Translations under genes and position numbers: made by a program | Notes under the pieces: generated by a model | Seen by the model: only the letters and a program-made list of their open reading frames with translations | Databases searched by the model: none | Told to the model about the DNA's origin: nothing | Shown here: piece after piece, positions 1-9,225 of the stretch | Numbering within the stretch: position 1 is the first letter of the stretch | How the letters are laid out: every line of letters starts with the position of its first letter | Source: an uncultured Prevotellaceae bacterium | GTDB lineage: Bacteria > Bacteroidota > Bacteroidia > Bacteroidales > Bacteroidaceae | Length of the DNA: 64,000 bases | Assembly: GCA_900315075.1 (NCBI GenBank) | Contig: OMXV01000012.1 | Coordinates: 1-64,000, forward strand | Direction of reading: 5' to 3'

Positions 1-1376
1 TTGACAAGGCCAAGTTTTCCTGCAGCAGTAGCTTGTAACTTACCAAATAGAATGTTCGCATTAGTGGCACTACCAGTGACGAAGGTGCCGATAGAACCAA
101 TCAAAGGAGCAAAGAATGGGAATACCGATCCGGTCAGGGCTACTAGACCATTGGCAATGTCGTTGGTCATACCTGTGTTGTTCATCGTCATGGCCATGGC
201 AACAAGACAGCAGATGGTGACAACGGTTTTTTGGAGATTAATGGTGGTCTTGGCCAATATCTTCATCAATTTACCGAAACTCAAACCTTGTATCAGTCCA
301 CCTATTGTGGCACCGAGGAAAATCATCAGACCAGCGTTGGAAAGCCAGCTAAAAGAGAATTTGTTTCCAGTAACAGGCAAGTTGAATTCTGTCACAAGTG
401 TTGACTTAAGCAAATCTTGAATAGCTGGAACAATCTTGCTCGAAATAAGGATGAAGAAGATAATTAGACCATAAACACTCCAGGCTTTCAATGTCTTTGA
501 AAGGCTAAAATATTTTTTCTCAACCTTTACGGTCTCGTCGGCACTCTCATCTTTCTTGATAAACAGTTTGTTGTAAATCAACATGGCAATGATGGCGGCA
601 ACACTACCGAGAATGGCTGGAGTCTCTGGGCCGATGAAATGAGCACAGCAGAACTGCACGATGATGGAGAAAGTGCCCACGAACAGCGCAAGTGAGAGAT
701 TCTTCCAAATCTTCTTGCGGTCTGTCATCATCAGAATAAGGAAGGGCGTAATGAAGAACATCAGTGCCAATTGAATGATGATAAAAGTGGCTACTTCACA
801 AAGCATGGCAGAATCGGCACTTCCAGATGCTGCCACTTGGTTGGCAAGAGTGGTAGCAGGGAGACCAACGGCACCAAAGCCTACAGCCACGGTGTTGGCA
901 ATCAGACAGATGACAGCCGAGAACATAGGCTTGAAGCCTAAACTAATCAAGATGGCCGCAGGAATGGCAACGGCAGTTCCAAAACCAGCCATACCCTCAA
1001 GCACGCCGCCAAGACCCCATGTCAACAGAAGCACAAGCAGGCCCTTGTCGGAGGTCATTTGGATAAATTGTGTCTTGATGGTTTCAATCTCCTTTGTCTC
1101 GCAGAGGATGTTGTAACTGTAAATGGCACAGATGATGATGAGGATAATAGGGAAGCAGGCTTTCAACAATCCTTCTATGACCGACCAGAAGGTAACTCCG
1201 TAGATAGAAGCTGAAGAAAGTTCTGGCTTGATAATTCCCATGGAGGGAGTGGCGAATAATGCCAAGAGAACAGTTACGATCAGTGTCACGATGGCACTTT
1301 TGAAGCCCGACACTTTGAAGCCCATCATCAATACAATGAGCAATACAATTGGAATAACCGAAATTAAAGCTGTCAT
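1..1376 (-). CDS. lctP: L-lactate permease family transporter (LctP), C-terminus beyond the window
   Basis: Reading the minus strand from the ATG at 1376-1374 gives an open frame of 458 codons that runs off the left edge, so the C-terminus is missing. The product starts MTALISV and is a chain of hydrophobic segments, as expected for an inner-membrane carrier. The stretch GSIGTFVTGSATNANILFGK, near the left edge, is the hallmark of the LctP family (TC 2.A.14), which imports L-lactate or glycolate with protons. An earlier stretch, GGVLEGMAGFGTAVAIP, also fits. Family members are usually 500-570 residues, so about 50-100 residues are lost. The plus-strand frames here are antisense shadows. Family assignment is firm; the substrate (lactate rather than glycolate) is inferred. 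Confidence 0.9.
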   Translation of the reverse strand, partial: MTALISVIPIVLLIVLMMGFKVSGFKSAIVTLIVTVLLALFATPSMGIIKPELSSASIYGVTFWSVIEGLLKACFPIILIIICAIYSYNILCETKEIETIKTQFIQMTSDKGLLVLLLTWGLGGVLEGMAGFGTAVAIPAAILISLGFKPMFSAVICLIANTVAVGFGAVGLPATTLANQVAASGSADSAMLCEVATFIIIQLALMFFITPFLILMMTDRKKIWKNLSLALFVGTFSIIVQFCCAHFIGPETPAILGSVAAIIAMLIYNKLFIKKDESADETVKVEKKYFSLSKTLKAWSVYGLIIFFILISSKIVPAIQDLLKSTLVTEFNLPVTGNKFSFSWLSNAGLMIFLGATIGGLIQGLSFGKLMKILAKTTINLQKTVVTICCLVAMAMTMNNTGMTNDIANGLVALTGSVFPFFAPLIGSIGTFVTGSATNANILFGKLQATAAGKLGLV

Positions 1377-1598
1377 AAGTTTAGATTTGGTAAGTACTAG
1401 ATTTTATGGCCGTAAAATTAAGAAATTTTTCCTCAATTTGCAAATATTAACCAAGTTTTTTTCTCTATTACCTCAAAATACTAAAAATACAACACTTTTT
1501 TGAACACAAAGACACAATGAATATAAGATAATAAATGTGTCTATGTGTAGATGATGGCTAAAGTCTGATATATAGAGTCTAACGTCTAAAACCTAAGT

Positions 1599-1946
1599 CT
1601 ATTTTTTATTCAGACTCTGATAATACCGTTCTTTTATGTCGGCCTCGATGTCTTCGATGGCTCTATGAGGGTTGGCCATTGATTTCACCATCACGCAGAG
1701 CACAAATACCAAAATAGTAATAGCAATACAGACCACCCAACGAAAAATTTCAGACTGAATAGGGATGGCCTGCATGCTTACTATACCTGCCACCACGGGG
1801 ATGCCGAAAAGCAGCCAGTCGGCACCACTCTTCATTTGATAGGCCTCCACGGCCTTTTTATACTCCGGGTCCTCGTTTAGGAGCCGCTTCTTGTTTTCAA
1901 GCCATTTCAGCTCGAAATCCTCACTATACTTTTTCTTATTTTTCAT
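1599..1946 (-). CDS. Small two-TM membrane protein, function unknown
   Basis: A 115-residue protein with a charged N-terminus (about residues 1-40, rich in Lys and Glu), two hydrophobic segments at about 44-62 and 68-90, and a charged C-terminal tail (IEDIEADIKERYYQSLNKK). No family is recognised. It starts 23 nt after the hemW stop on the same strand, so the two are probably co-transcribed. The topology suggests both termini in the cytoplasm with a short hairpin through the inner membrane. No catalytic motif or cysteine cluster is visible. The gene is believed real because of its spacing, normal composition and coherent topology; no function is proposed. Confidence 0.7.
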   Translation of the reverse strand: MKNKKKYSEDFELKWLENKKRLLNEDPEYKKAVEAYQMKSGADWLLFGIPVVAGIVSMQAIPIQSEIFRWVVCIAITILVFVLCVMVKSMANPHRAIEDIEADIKERYYQSLNKK

Positions 1947-1969
1947 TTTGCTTATTCTGATTATTCTGA

Positions 1970-3133
1970 CTACTCCGATATTTTCACAAGTTCCCCCATC
2001 ACCATATCGCTCACATGTATGCCGTCTATGGTCAAGTGGAGATGACCGGCGTCATTCTTGAGCAAACCTCTGTCTATCATGGGGCGGGCATTGTGTAGCA
2101 GATAGTCATACATCTCTGTCCCAAACACGCTTTTCATCCATGTCAGGTCTATTCCCTCACAGGTGCGCAGACGTGTGGTGATCATGTCATTGTAGTGGGT
2201 TTGTTGGTCGATGAACTCCCCTTCAGATGGAATTCTACCCTGTGAGATTGCTGATATATATTGCTCCACATCAGCTATGTTCCACTGTCTTTTTTCTCCG
2301 TCGTAAGAATGGGCGCTTGCACCGAGTCCTATGTAGGGCTTGTCGGACCAGTAGAGGCTATTGTGACGTGAGTGCATCCGCTTGCGGCAGAAGTTGCTGA
2401 TTTCGTAATGTTGATAACCATTCTCCTGGAGTATCTCCACCATTGTGTCATACATTTTAATATATAGTTCATCATCTGTTTCTGCCACCTCACCTTTGGT
2501 AAGCATTTGATAGAGTGGAGTACCCTCTTCATACATTAGACTATAGGCCGAGAGATGTTCCACGTTCAAAGTCAGGGCGGTCTCTATGTCGTGTTTCCAT
2601 TCGTTGAGCGTCTGATTGGGAAAGCCAAACATCAGGTCGATGCTGATATTGGCTATGCCCGTAGCACGAAGGCACTTCACCGCATTTATAGCTTGCGCTG
2701 CCGTATGGCGGCGACGAAGAAAACGAAGTCGTGCGTCATCAAATGTCTGCACGCCAAGGCTAACGCGGTTTACGGGCAACTCGTTCACGATTGAAGCAAA
2801 AGCCTCATCCACATCGTCGGGGTTGCATTCCATGGTAATCTCTATGGGATGACCATCATTGTTTTGCCACCCTGGACCAAAGACCTCCTCCATGCTGTCA
2901 AACAACTGATGTAATTGCGAGGCAGACAGTTGTGAAGGTGTGCCTCCGCCAAGATATACCGTCAGAGGGCGAACCACCCCTCGCAGTCGCATTTCTTCAC
3001 ATAACGCATCCACATATCGCTGCCGCAATGACATGCCCACCGTGGAGTAAAAACCACAGTAGATACAACGGCTCTTGCAAAATGGCACATGGATATAAAT
3101 GCCTGCGTAGGAAACTTCGTGTTTGTCCGACAT
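1970..3133 (-). CDS. hemW: Radical SAM heme chaperone HemW
   Basis: A 387-residue radical SAM protein. The iron-sulfur motif CKSRCIYC lies at residues 19-26 (Cys19, Cys23, Cys26) with the following Gly-Phe, and YLGGGTPSQL further on is the GGGTP motif that binds S-adenosylmethionine. The length and the ISIDLMFGFPNQT segment fit HemW (formerly called a HemN-like oxygen-independent coproporphyrinogen oxidase). HemW lacks the extra N-terminal cysteine context of true HemN and is known to bind heme and deliver it to target proteins. The start at 3133 gives the usual short leader before the first strand. A -7 box lies at 3158-3151 on the same strand. It probably forms an operon with the small membrane protein downstream. 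HemW rather than HemN is inferred from length and motif spacing. Confidence 0.9.
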   Translation of the reverse strand: MSDKHEVSYAGIYIHVPFCKSRCIYCGFYSTVGMSLRQRYVDALCEEMRLRGVVRPLTVYLGGGTPSQLSASQLHQLFDSMEEVFGPGWQNNDGHPIEITMECNPDDVDEAFASIVNELPVNRVSLGVQTFDDARLRFLRRRHTAAQAINAVKCLRATGIANISIDLMFGFPNQTLNEWKHDIETALTLNVEHLSAYSLMYEEGTPLYQMLTKGEVAETDDELYIKMYDTMVEILQENGYQHYEISNFCRKRMHSRHNSLYWSDKPYIGLGASAHSYDGEKRQWNIADVEQYISAISQGRIPSEGEFIDQQTHYNDMITTRLRTCEGIDLTWMKSVFGTEMYDYLLHNARPMIDRGLLKNDAGHLHLTIDGIHVSDMVMGELVKISE

Positions 3134-3150
3134 TTTTACGTTATTTCATG

Positions 3151-3158
3151 CAAAAGTA
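3151..3158 (-). promoter_or_regulatory. -7 box of the hemW promoter
   Basis: Read on the minus strand this is TACTTTTG, matching the Bacteroidetes sigma-ABfr -7 consensus TAnnTTTG. It lies 17 bp upstream of the hemW start codon. No convincing -33 TTTG was found at the expected spacing. Confidence 0.45.
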
Positions 3159-3169
3159 CTAAATGTTTT

Positions 3170-3260
3170 AAAAGAAATACGATTTTCAAGCATTTCTTTT
3201 GGCTATTTCTCAGAAATGTAGTAATTTTATCCGCAATTTCTGAAAATAGACGTTTTTCAG
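3170..3260. promoter_or_regulatory. Two inverted repeats upstream of the EF-G paralogue
   Basis: In the 178-bp divergent region between hemW and the EF-G gene there are two short perfect inverted repeats: AAAAGAAAT (3170-3178) with its complement at 3192-3200, and CTGAAAA (3240-3246) with its complement at 3254-3260. They could be operators or mRNA hairpins in a long leader. No clear -7 box for the EF-G gene was found. In Bacteroides the homologous EF-G2 gene is known to be induced on carbon starvation by the CRP-like regulator Cur, so a regulator site here is plausible but unproven. Confidence 0.3.
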
Positions 3261-3311
3261 CGCATTTACAACATGTAATTTATTATTTTAACATTAATCA
3301 TATTAACTTCT

Positions 3312-5471
3312 ATGAAAGTCTATCAGACAAACGAAATCAAAAACATCGCACTCATTGGCAGTGCGGGAAGCGGCAAGACTACACTTGCCGAGTCTATCCT
3401 CTTCGAGGCAGGTATCATCAGACGTCGTGGCACTGTAGAGGCCAAAAACACCGTTAGCGACTACTTCCCCGTGGAGCAGGAGTATGGATACTCTGTCTTC
3501 CCAACGGTTTTCCATGCTGAATGGAACAACAAAAAACTCAATTTCATTGATTGCCCGGGTTCCGACGACTTCGTAGGTGGTGCCATCACCGCCCTCAACG
3601 TTACCGATCAGGCTGTTATCACTGTCAACGGACAGTATGGCCCAGAGGTGGGTACGATGAATACTTTCCGCGTCACAGAGAAAATCAATAAACCCGTCAT
3701 TTTCGTTGTCAACCAGCTCGACCGCGACAACTGCGACTATGAGACTGTGGTCAACAACCTGCGCGACACTTTCGGCTCAAATTGCATCGAGGTGCAGTAT
3801 CCTACTGCCACAGGAGCAGGCTTCAACGCTGTTATCGACGTGCTCCTGATGAAAAAACTCTCCTGGAAGGCTGATGGTGGCGCACATACCATCGAGGACA
3901 TCCCTGCAGAGGAGATGGACAAGGCTGAGGAACTCCATGCTGCTCTTGTGGAAGCTGCAGCTGAGTGTGATGAGGCTCTGATGGAGAAATACTTCGAGAC
4001 AGAACAGCTCGACCCGGATGAAATCCGTGAAGGTATCCGCAAAGGTCTGGTTTCTCGTTCGATATTCCCAATCTTATGTGTGTGTGCTGGCAAAAATATG
4101 GGTGTCAGCCGCCTCATGGAGTTCTTGGGCAACGTGGTGCCCTTCGTCGATGAGATGCCAAAGGTGAAGAATGCTAATGGTGTGGAAGTTGCACCTGATA
4201 GCAATGGTCCTGAGAGCCTGTTCTTCTTCAAGACAGGTATGGAACCACATATTGGTGAGGTAAGCTACTTCAAAGTGATGAGCGGTAGTGTGAAACCAGG
4301 TGACGACCTGACAAATGCTGACCGTGGCTCCAAGGAGCGTATGGGTCAGATTTTTGCATGCGCAGGCTCAAACCGTATCAATGTGGATGAACTGAAGGCT
4401 GGCGACATCGGTTGTACAGTGAAACTGAAGGATGTCAAGACTGGCAATACCCTCAATGCCAAGGAAGTGGACCAGAGGTTCGATTATATCAAATATCCCA
4501 ACTCCAAGTATTCACGTGCCATCAAGGCTGTCAACGAGAGTGACACTGAGAAACTCATGGCTGCTGTACTCAAGATGCGTCAGGAGGATCCCACATGGGT
4601 GGTGGAGCAGAGCAAAGAGCTTAAGCAGACCATTATTCATGGACAAGGTGAGTTCCACCTACGCACACTCAAGTGGAGACTGGAGAATAATGAGAAAATC
4701 GCCATCACATACGAAGAGCCCAAAATCCCATATCGTGAGACTATCACAAAGACTTCTCGTGCCGACTATCGTCATAAGAAGCAATCGGGTGGTGCTGGAC
4801 AGTTTGGTGAAGTACACCTCATTGTGGAGCCTTACACCGAAGGCATGCCCGACCCAGTGGTTTATAAGTTTGGTGGACAGGAGTTCAAGATGAACATCAA
4901 GAGCCGTGAGGAAATCGACCTGGAGTGGGGTGGAAAACTCGTGTTCCTCAACTCTGTTGTCGGTGGTGCTATCGATACTCGTTTCATGCCTGCTATCCTC
5001 AAGGGTGTCATGGAGCGTATGGAGACTGGACCTCTTACTGGTAGCTATGCTCGCGACGTGCGCGTTATTGTGTATGATGGTAAGATGCACCCAGTTGACT
5101 CCAACGAGCTTTCCTTCATGCTCGCAGCTCGTAATGCTTTCTCAAAGGCATTTAAAGAGGCTGGTCCAAAGATTCTTGAGCCTATCTATGACCTTGAGGT
5201 ACTTGTACCTGCCGACTACATGGGTGATGTGATGGGTGACCTCCAGGGCCGCCGCGCCATCATTATGGGTATGGATACCGAGGGTGGTTATCAGAAGTTG
5301 AATGCCAAGATTCCTCTCAAGGAATTGGCAAGTTATAGCATCGCCCTGAGTTCACTCACTGGTGGACGTGCTTCCTTCAATACCACATTCGCAAGCTATG
5401 AGTTGGTGCCAAACGATATCCAGCAGGCACTTATCAAGCAGCATGAGGAGGAGATGAAAGAAGAGGATTAA
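3312..5471 (+). CDS. fusA2: EF-G2-type elongation factor G paralogue with degenerate GTPase site
   Basis: A 719-residue protein with full EF-G architecture: G domain (about 1-280), domain II, III, IV and V. The P-loop GSAGSGKTT (16-24) is present. The G3 motif, normally DxPGH, reads DCPGS at 80-84, so the catalytic His is Ser84. Switch I, normally RGITI, reads EYGYSV around 57-62. G4 is NQLD instead of NKMD. These changes are typical of the EF-G2 paralogue of Bacteroides, reported to support translocation without GTP hydrolysis and to help survival in nutrient limitation. A canonical EF-G should be elsewhere in the genome. The gene is monocistronic, with a strong terminator 28 bp after the stop. 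The start is supported by the immediate KNIALIG strand of the G domain. Confidence 0.92.
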   Translation: MKVYQTNEIKNIALIGSAGSGKTTLAESILFEAGIIRRRGTVEAKNTVSDYFPVEQEYGYSVFPTVFHAEWNNKKLNFIDCPGSDDFVGGAITALNVTDQAVITVNGQYGPEVGTMNTFRVTEKINKPVIFVVNQLDRDNCDYETVVNNLRDTFGSNCIEVQYPTATGAGFNAVIDVLLMKKLSWKADGGAHTIEDIPAEEMDKAEELHAALVEAAAECDEALMEKYFETEQLDPDEIREGIRKGLVSRSIFPILCVCAGKNMGVSRLMEFLGNVVPFVDEMPKVKNANGVEVAPDSNGPESLFFFKTGMEPHIGEVSYFKVMSGSVKPGDDLTNADRGSKERMGQIFACAGSNRINVDELKAGDIGCTVKLKDVKTGNTLNAKEVDQRFDYIKYPNSKYSRAIKAVNESDTEKLMAAVLKMRQEDPTWVVEQSKELKQTIIHGQGEFHLRTLKWRLENNEKIAITYEEPKIPYRETITKTSRADYRHKKQSGGAGQFGEVHLIVEPYTEGMPDPVVYKFGGQEFKMNIKSREEIDLEWGGKLVFLNSVVGGAIDTRFMPAILKGVMERMETGPLTGSYARDVRVIVYDGKMHPVDSNELSFMLAARNAFSKAFKEAGPKILEPIYDLEVLVPADYMGDVMGDLQGRRAIIMGMDTEGGYQKLNAKIPLKELASYSIALSSLTGGRASFNTTFASYELVPNDIQQALIKQHEEEMKEED

Positions 5472-5498
5472 ACCATCTCAATCAAATACTCAAAAGGC

Positions 5499-5534
5499 AG
5501 CCGCCGTCCAAATTCAATTGGGCGGCGGCTTTTT
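5499..5534 (+). terminator. Rho-independent terminator after the EF-G paralogue
   Basis: An 11-bp GC-rich stem (5499-5509 with 5520-5530, one G-T wobble), a 10-nt loop and a short T run (5531-5534). It sits 28 bp after the EF-G stop and also separates the convergent DUF5103 gene. Confidence 0.85.
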
Positions 5535-5598
5535 AAAGTTTGCTATTTTTACCGAGGTTGTTTTTGTTTCGTTTGCTGCGACACTGTTGCAATCCTTA

Positions 5599-6843
5599 CT
5601 ATTTAAACTGTACTTGCTGATAGCCTAAGAGCAGGTCGGCACGGCCGCCTGGCTCACGGTAATAGACCAGTGCTTGGTATTTGTTCTCGGTCTGGAAGAA
5701 ACTTCCTTCTGTGGGCATTACCTGTGCGTAGCCTTTGCTGTCGATGAGCACATACTGGTAGGAATAATATCCCATCTTCAACAATACCTCTGCTTCGTAG
5801 CTGCGGCTCAACTCATCGTATTCCATACGATATTCAGGTAGGAATTGGTCGTTGGTCCACACACCGTTCAAATAGACGTCTCCATCTACAGGTTCGGGGC
5901 AGAGCAGTTGGAAATGCACACGCACATAGTCGCTGATTCGGTCATTATCGATGTTGTCGCTATTGCGGATATAAAAAGCACCGTTGGCATCCTCGTCGTA
6001 CAGGTAGTTGGGGCGAGGTTCATCGGGGATGACAAAAGCATGAAACACCTTGCCATCCCAACGGATGCGGTCGATGCCAAGGGTGGGGTGGTCGGTGTCG
6101 AGCACCTCGAATTTATGGTATTCATTGCCAGCGTCGAAAATCAAGTCACGGCAGTTTTGCCAGGTCAGACCGTCGGACATGGTGAATTGCGGACGGGCAT
6201 TTACCACAGCATTGTCCCAACGTCCATTCTGCATGACCACTGTTTTAATTTGTTCTGATGGGTTGAGAATCCTCAGCCCACCGTATTTCACGCCCATGGT
6301 AACTTGCTGGTGCGAGGAGTTGATATCGATATCGGTGTTGCTGCTGATATTCATACTGACGCCTATTTTAGGATCCACCACACAGAAACATACAGAAAAC
6401 ATTTGCTCGTCGTCGTTGTTGTCGTCGATGACGGTTAGTCGATAGTTTCCACTCATTTTCAAGCGGCAATGTTCGTTGGGGATGCTCAGTCGGTAGTGGG
6501 TATATAGCACGTTCGTATTCAGCGATTCCTCCACGTCGTCGATGATGTTGCCTTCGGTGAAACCGTCGATATAATCGGTCTCGAAGAGTTGGTCACTCAC
6601 GCTCCAGTCGGCCTCACAATGCTCTATTCTGTAAGTGTAGCGATGGTATTCGTGTGTGAGGTCGTCAAAGGAGATGTTGATAGGGTCGCCATACAACTTG
6701 GTGACAGGTGGCGACAACCAGTCGTTGCCAGCCACCACTTGAACTGTTGCGATACGTTCGCTATAAATCTCGTTACGCTGAGCCACGGCAATGCCCGTTG
6801 TCAGACAAAGGATAATGGTAAGGAAATATTTATATAATGACAT
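5599..6843 (-). CDS. DUF5103 protein, type IX secretion system Plug-like
   Basis: A 414-residue secreted protein with a signal peptide (residues 1-21, ending AVAQ). It matches the Bacteroidetes DUF5103 family in length and in conserved stretches such as HEYHRYTYRIEHCEADW near the N-terminus and VYLNGVWTN and MEYDELSRSYEAEVLLKMGYY near the C-terminus. The family is predicted to be beta-sandwich domains. One member was found as the Plug protein bound to the SprA translocon of the type IX secretion system, closing the outer-membrane pore on the periplasmic side, and that role is inferred here by family. It is transcribed alone. An 11-bp-type repeat lies about 190 bp upstream. The identity is good; the exact role in this organism depends on a working type IX system, for which only C-terminal tail motifs are seen in this window. 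Confidence 0.82.
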   Translation of the reverse strand: MSLYKYFLTIILCLTTGIAVAQRNEIYSERIATVQVVAGNDWLSPPVTKLYGDPINISFDDLTHEYHRYTYRIEHCEADWSVSDQLFETDYIDGFTEGNIIDDVEESLNTNVLYTHYRLSIPNEHCRLKMSGNYRLTVIDDNNDDEQMFSVCFCVVDPKIGVSMNISSNTDIDINSSHQQVTMGVKYGGLRILNPSEQIKTVVMQNGRWDNAVVNARPQFTMSDGLTWQNCRDLIFDAGNEYHKFEVLDTDHPTLGIDRIRWDGKVFHAFVIPDEPRPNYLYDEDANGAFYIRNSDNIDNDRISDYVRVHFQLLCPEPVDGDVYLNGVWTNDQFLPEYRMEYDELSRSYEAEVLLKMGYYSYQYVLIDSKGYAQVMPTEGSFFQTENKYQALVYYREPGGRADLLLGYQQVQFK

Positions 6844-7029
6844 CTTTTTATGATTACCTATGCATATAACGTGATTTGTTCCGTTAAATTATTCTTATTT
6901 TTGTTTTTTCATCAATACAATCATCTTCTCTCACATCCATCATTCATTTCTCTTAAATGTAAGTGGTAGGTCAGTTTTGTGCCAATCATCATATCATTCA
7001 AGTTTCGCATTCGCTCAATTTGCAGTAGC

Positions 7030-7063
7030 TAAAAGGTAGTTATAGAGTAGTTAAAGGGACATT
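7030..7063 (-). repeat. 11-bp repeat cluster (TTTAACTAC type), locus A
   Basis: Read on the minus strand, this is about three imperfect 11-bp units of the form ctttaactact following GTCC. It belongs to the dispersed family also seen at 13257-13294, 34572-34624, 58752-59150 and 63974-64000. It lies between the PL11 gene and the downstream DUF5103 gene, reading toward DUF5103. Confidence 0.7.
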
Positions 7064-7113
7064 TGCTCACTTTTGCAGCAATGGACTCAGTCATATAACT
7101 TGTCAACTAGTCT

Positions 7114-7130
7114 CTTGTCAACTCGTCTAC
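7114..7130. repeat. Left arm of a 17-bp inverted repeat flanking the PL11 gene
   Basis: The sequence CTTGTCAACTCGTCTAC recurs as its exact reverse complement at 9226-9242, so the PL11 gene is bracketed by a perfect 17-bp inverted repeat. A partial direct copy (ACTTGTCAACTAG) lies at 7099-7110. Confidence 0.8.
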
Positions 7131-7138
7131 TTTTAGAA

Positions 7139-9208
7139 TCATTTCAGATAATCAGTCTTATCTGGACCAAGATAGAAACCTGTCTCTGGTGGTTGGTTGT
7201 AGCCAGCGTTTTGGGTGGCCACGGAGAGACGGTAGGGGATGTCCTCCATCAGGCAGTTGATACGATAGGTGGTGGGAATGGTGCTCACATAGATACGCAA
7301 TTCGGTTGATTCCCAGTCACGGGCAATCACCTCTTCGCGCCAGTCGCCTAAAATGTCACCTTGCAGACAAGGGTTCGACTTGGTGCCGTTGTTAAACACA
7401 CAGCCTTCCAACCTTTGTACCTCATCCACGTTTTTTTTCTCCCAGTTGTATTTCGTCACTGTAGCGCGGTCGAGCAATTCACGCAAAAGGTCGCCGTCCC
7501 ACCAGATACCGAAGTTGTTGGAAATCCATACTCTGTCGGCCACAGTTTCACCCTTGATGTTGCGGATACCGTGGCTGTCGCTGCTCCACATTTCCACACC
7601 AGGGTGGGTGGGGTCAATGTCGGCAGCCATTGCACGCCCTACGTCTTCTTTGCTGGGAATCTGGAAGATGACTTTACCTGTGAGAGCATCGCGGAAGTCA
7701 CTGCCGTCGCGCTTATTCTCATGGCAGTCCCATACCTGCAAACGGTCGGTCGTAGGGTCGAAAGCTGTTAGATGGAGGGCATCGCCATGCCCCATGCCGG
7801 TGTTGTAAAGGCCTGTTCCATCGTTGTCAACGGCCATTGCACCGTAGGTGATTTCATCGCAGCCGTCACCATCGACATCGGCGGTACGCAGATTATGATT
7901 GCCTTGTCCGGCATAGTCGCTCCATTTGGGTGTGTTGGTGTCGAATGTCCATCGTTCATGGAGTTCTTTTCCATTCCAGTCCCAGGCAGCCAAAACCGAC
8001 CGCGTATAGTAACCGCGGCAGAAGATGGCCGAGGCATGAATGCCGTCGAGATAGCCTACGCTGGCCAGATAACGCTCGGAGCGGTTGGCACGGTCGTCAC
8101 CCCAGTCGCTTATGTTGCCTCTTTCAGGGATATAAGGTTTGGTGTCGAGAGCTTTTCCTGTTAACCCATCAAAAACAGTAATATATTCTGGACCTTCTAA
8201 GATACGCCCCTGCTTAGGTTCAACTGTGTTGCGTGGTCTGTCGTTTTGACGAGGCTGCCCTTGTCCGGGAGGTTGTTGCCATTGTCCTTCTCCTCGCTGA
8301 CCTTGAGGATTTCCCTGCCATTCAGGTCTCTGTCCACGCCGTTCTGTTTGGTTCTGCTGCCCTTGCTGGTTCATTCTTTCTCGCATCATGGCCATTCTAC
8401 GTTCATTCTCCCGCTCTTCACGATTGATGGCAGCTGTGTCGATAGGGTGGGAGCGTGCTTCTGCTGCTCCATGGCGGTAGTCGGCATTGATATTGCCAAT
8501 GATGTTTCCTTGTCCGTCGATAGTGCCGTCTGCAGTCTTCACCATGAATTCTGCTTTGCCATCACCATCAAGGTCATAAACGATAAAGGGTATATAGTGG
8601 GCGCCACTTCTAATGTTGCGGCCCATGTTGATTCGCCATAGACGCTCACCCGAGAGCCGGTAGCAATCAAAGATGGTGGGTCCTGTAAAACCGTCATGGG
8701 CATTGTCGTGAGAGTTGGAAGGGTCCCATTTCAGAATAATCTCGTATTGTCCGTCGCCGTCCACATCACCCACACTGGCGTCATTGGCGGAATAGGTGCA
8801 ATGGCGGCCGTCGGGCATAGTAACTGGTTCGGGCTTCTCTATCTGTATGGGCAGATAACCGTTGGGGGCGTCACCATGCAAGGTGAAATGCCCATTTATT
8901 CCGCCTCCTCTGACTTCATATTCAGCGGATGTACCCTGCGGCAGGTTGTCAATATAGAAAGTGCCTCCATCTATCAGTGGGCGACTGTTCAGTTTTTTAC
9001 CATCGCGGTAAATGTCAAAGGGCTCACCCTTCTTATCGCTCTTGAGTGTTCTCCAGCTTACCATCACATGACTGTCGTCTTGTCGAACGGCAACAACTCC
9101 TCTATCAAGGCGCTCGACTTTCAACTGTGAGAAATTGTAGCGTGGCTGAGCATGGGTTGTCATGCAGAGCAAAAGGAGTGCAATAATAATGTAGGTTCTT
9201 TTAGGCAT
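7139..9208 (-). CDS. Rhamnogalacturonan lyase, polysaccharide lyase family 11
   Basis: The ATG at 9208-9206 begins MPKRTYIIIALLLLCMTTHA, a clean signal peptide. An upstream ATG at 9241 would add 11 residues before it and is less likely. The product (689 residues) has the PL11 fold: an N-terminal fibronectin-like part (VERLDRGVVAVRQ, VSWRTL) and an eight-bladed propeller with repeated calcium-binding DxDGDGxxE loops (DVDGDGQYEIILKWDPSNS, DLDGDGKAEFMVKTADGT, DVDGDGCDEITYG). PL11 enzymes cleave the rhamnogalacturonan I backbone of pectin by beta-elimination. A Gln/Gly/Arg/Pro-rich insert of about 60-70 residues (encoded about 8210-8430) interrupts the propeller and is not part of the family core. 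No other pectin genes are nearby. The gene lies between inverted repeats. Confidence 0.88.
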   Translation of the reverse strand: MPKRTYIIIALLLLCMTTHAQPRYNFSQLKVERLDRGVVAVRQDDSHVMVSWRTLKSDKKGEPFDIYRDGKKLNSRPLIDGGTFYIDNLPQGTSAEYEVRGGGINGHFTLHGDAPNGYLPIQIEKPEPVTMPDGRHCTYSANDASVGDVDGDGQYEIILKWDPSNSHDNAHDGFTGPTIFDCYRLSGERLWRINMGRNIRSGAHYIPFIVYDLDGDGKAEFMVKTADGTIDGQGNIIGNINADYRHGAAEARSHPIDTAAINREERENERRMAMMRERMNQQGQQNQTERRGQRPEWQGNPQGQRGEGQWQQPPGQGQPRQNDRPRNTVEPKQGRILEGPEYITVFDGLTGKALDTKPYIPERGNISDWGDDRANRSERYLASVGYLDGIHASAIFCRGYYTRSVLAAWDWNGKELHERWTFDTNTPKWSDYAGQGNHNLRTADVDGDGCDEITYGAMAVDNDGTGLYNTGMGHGDALHLTAFDPTTDRLQVWDCHENKRDGSDFRDALTGKVIFQIPSKEDVGRAMAADIDPTHPGVEMWSSDSHGIRNIKGETVADRVWISNNFGIWWDGDLLRELLDRATVTKYNWEKKNVDEVQRLEGCVFNNGTKSNPCLQGDILGDWREEVIARDWESTELRIYVSTIPTTYRINCLMEDIPYRLSVATQNAGYNQPPETGFYLGPDKTDYLK

Positions 9209-9225
9209 AATCAATAGTTGTTTTA

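Noticed and set aside
1..1503. Plus-strand frames of 139, 113 and 91 residues
   Set aside because: They are antisense to the lactate permease or its upstream region; only the minus-strand product has family motifs.
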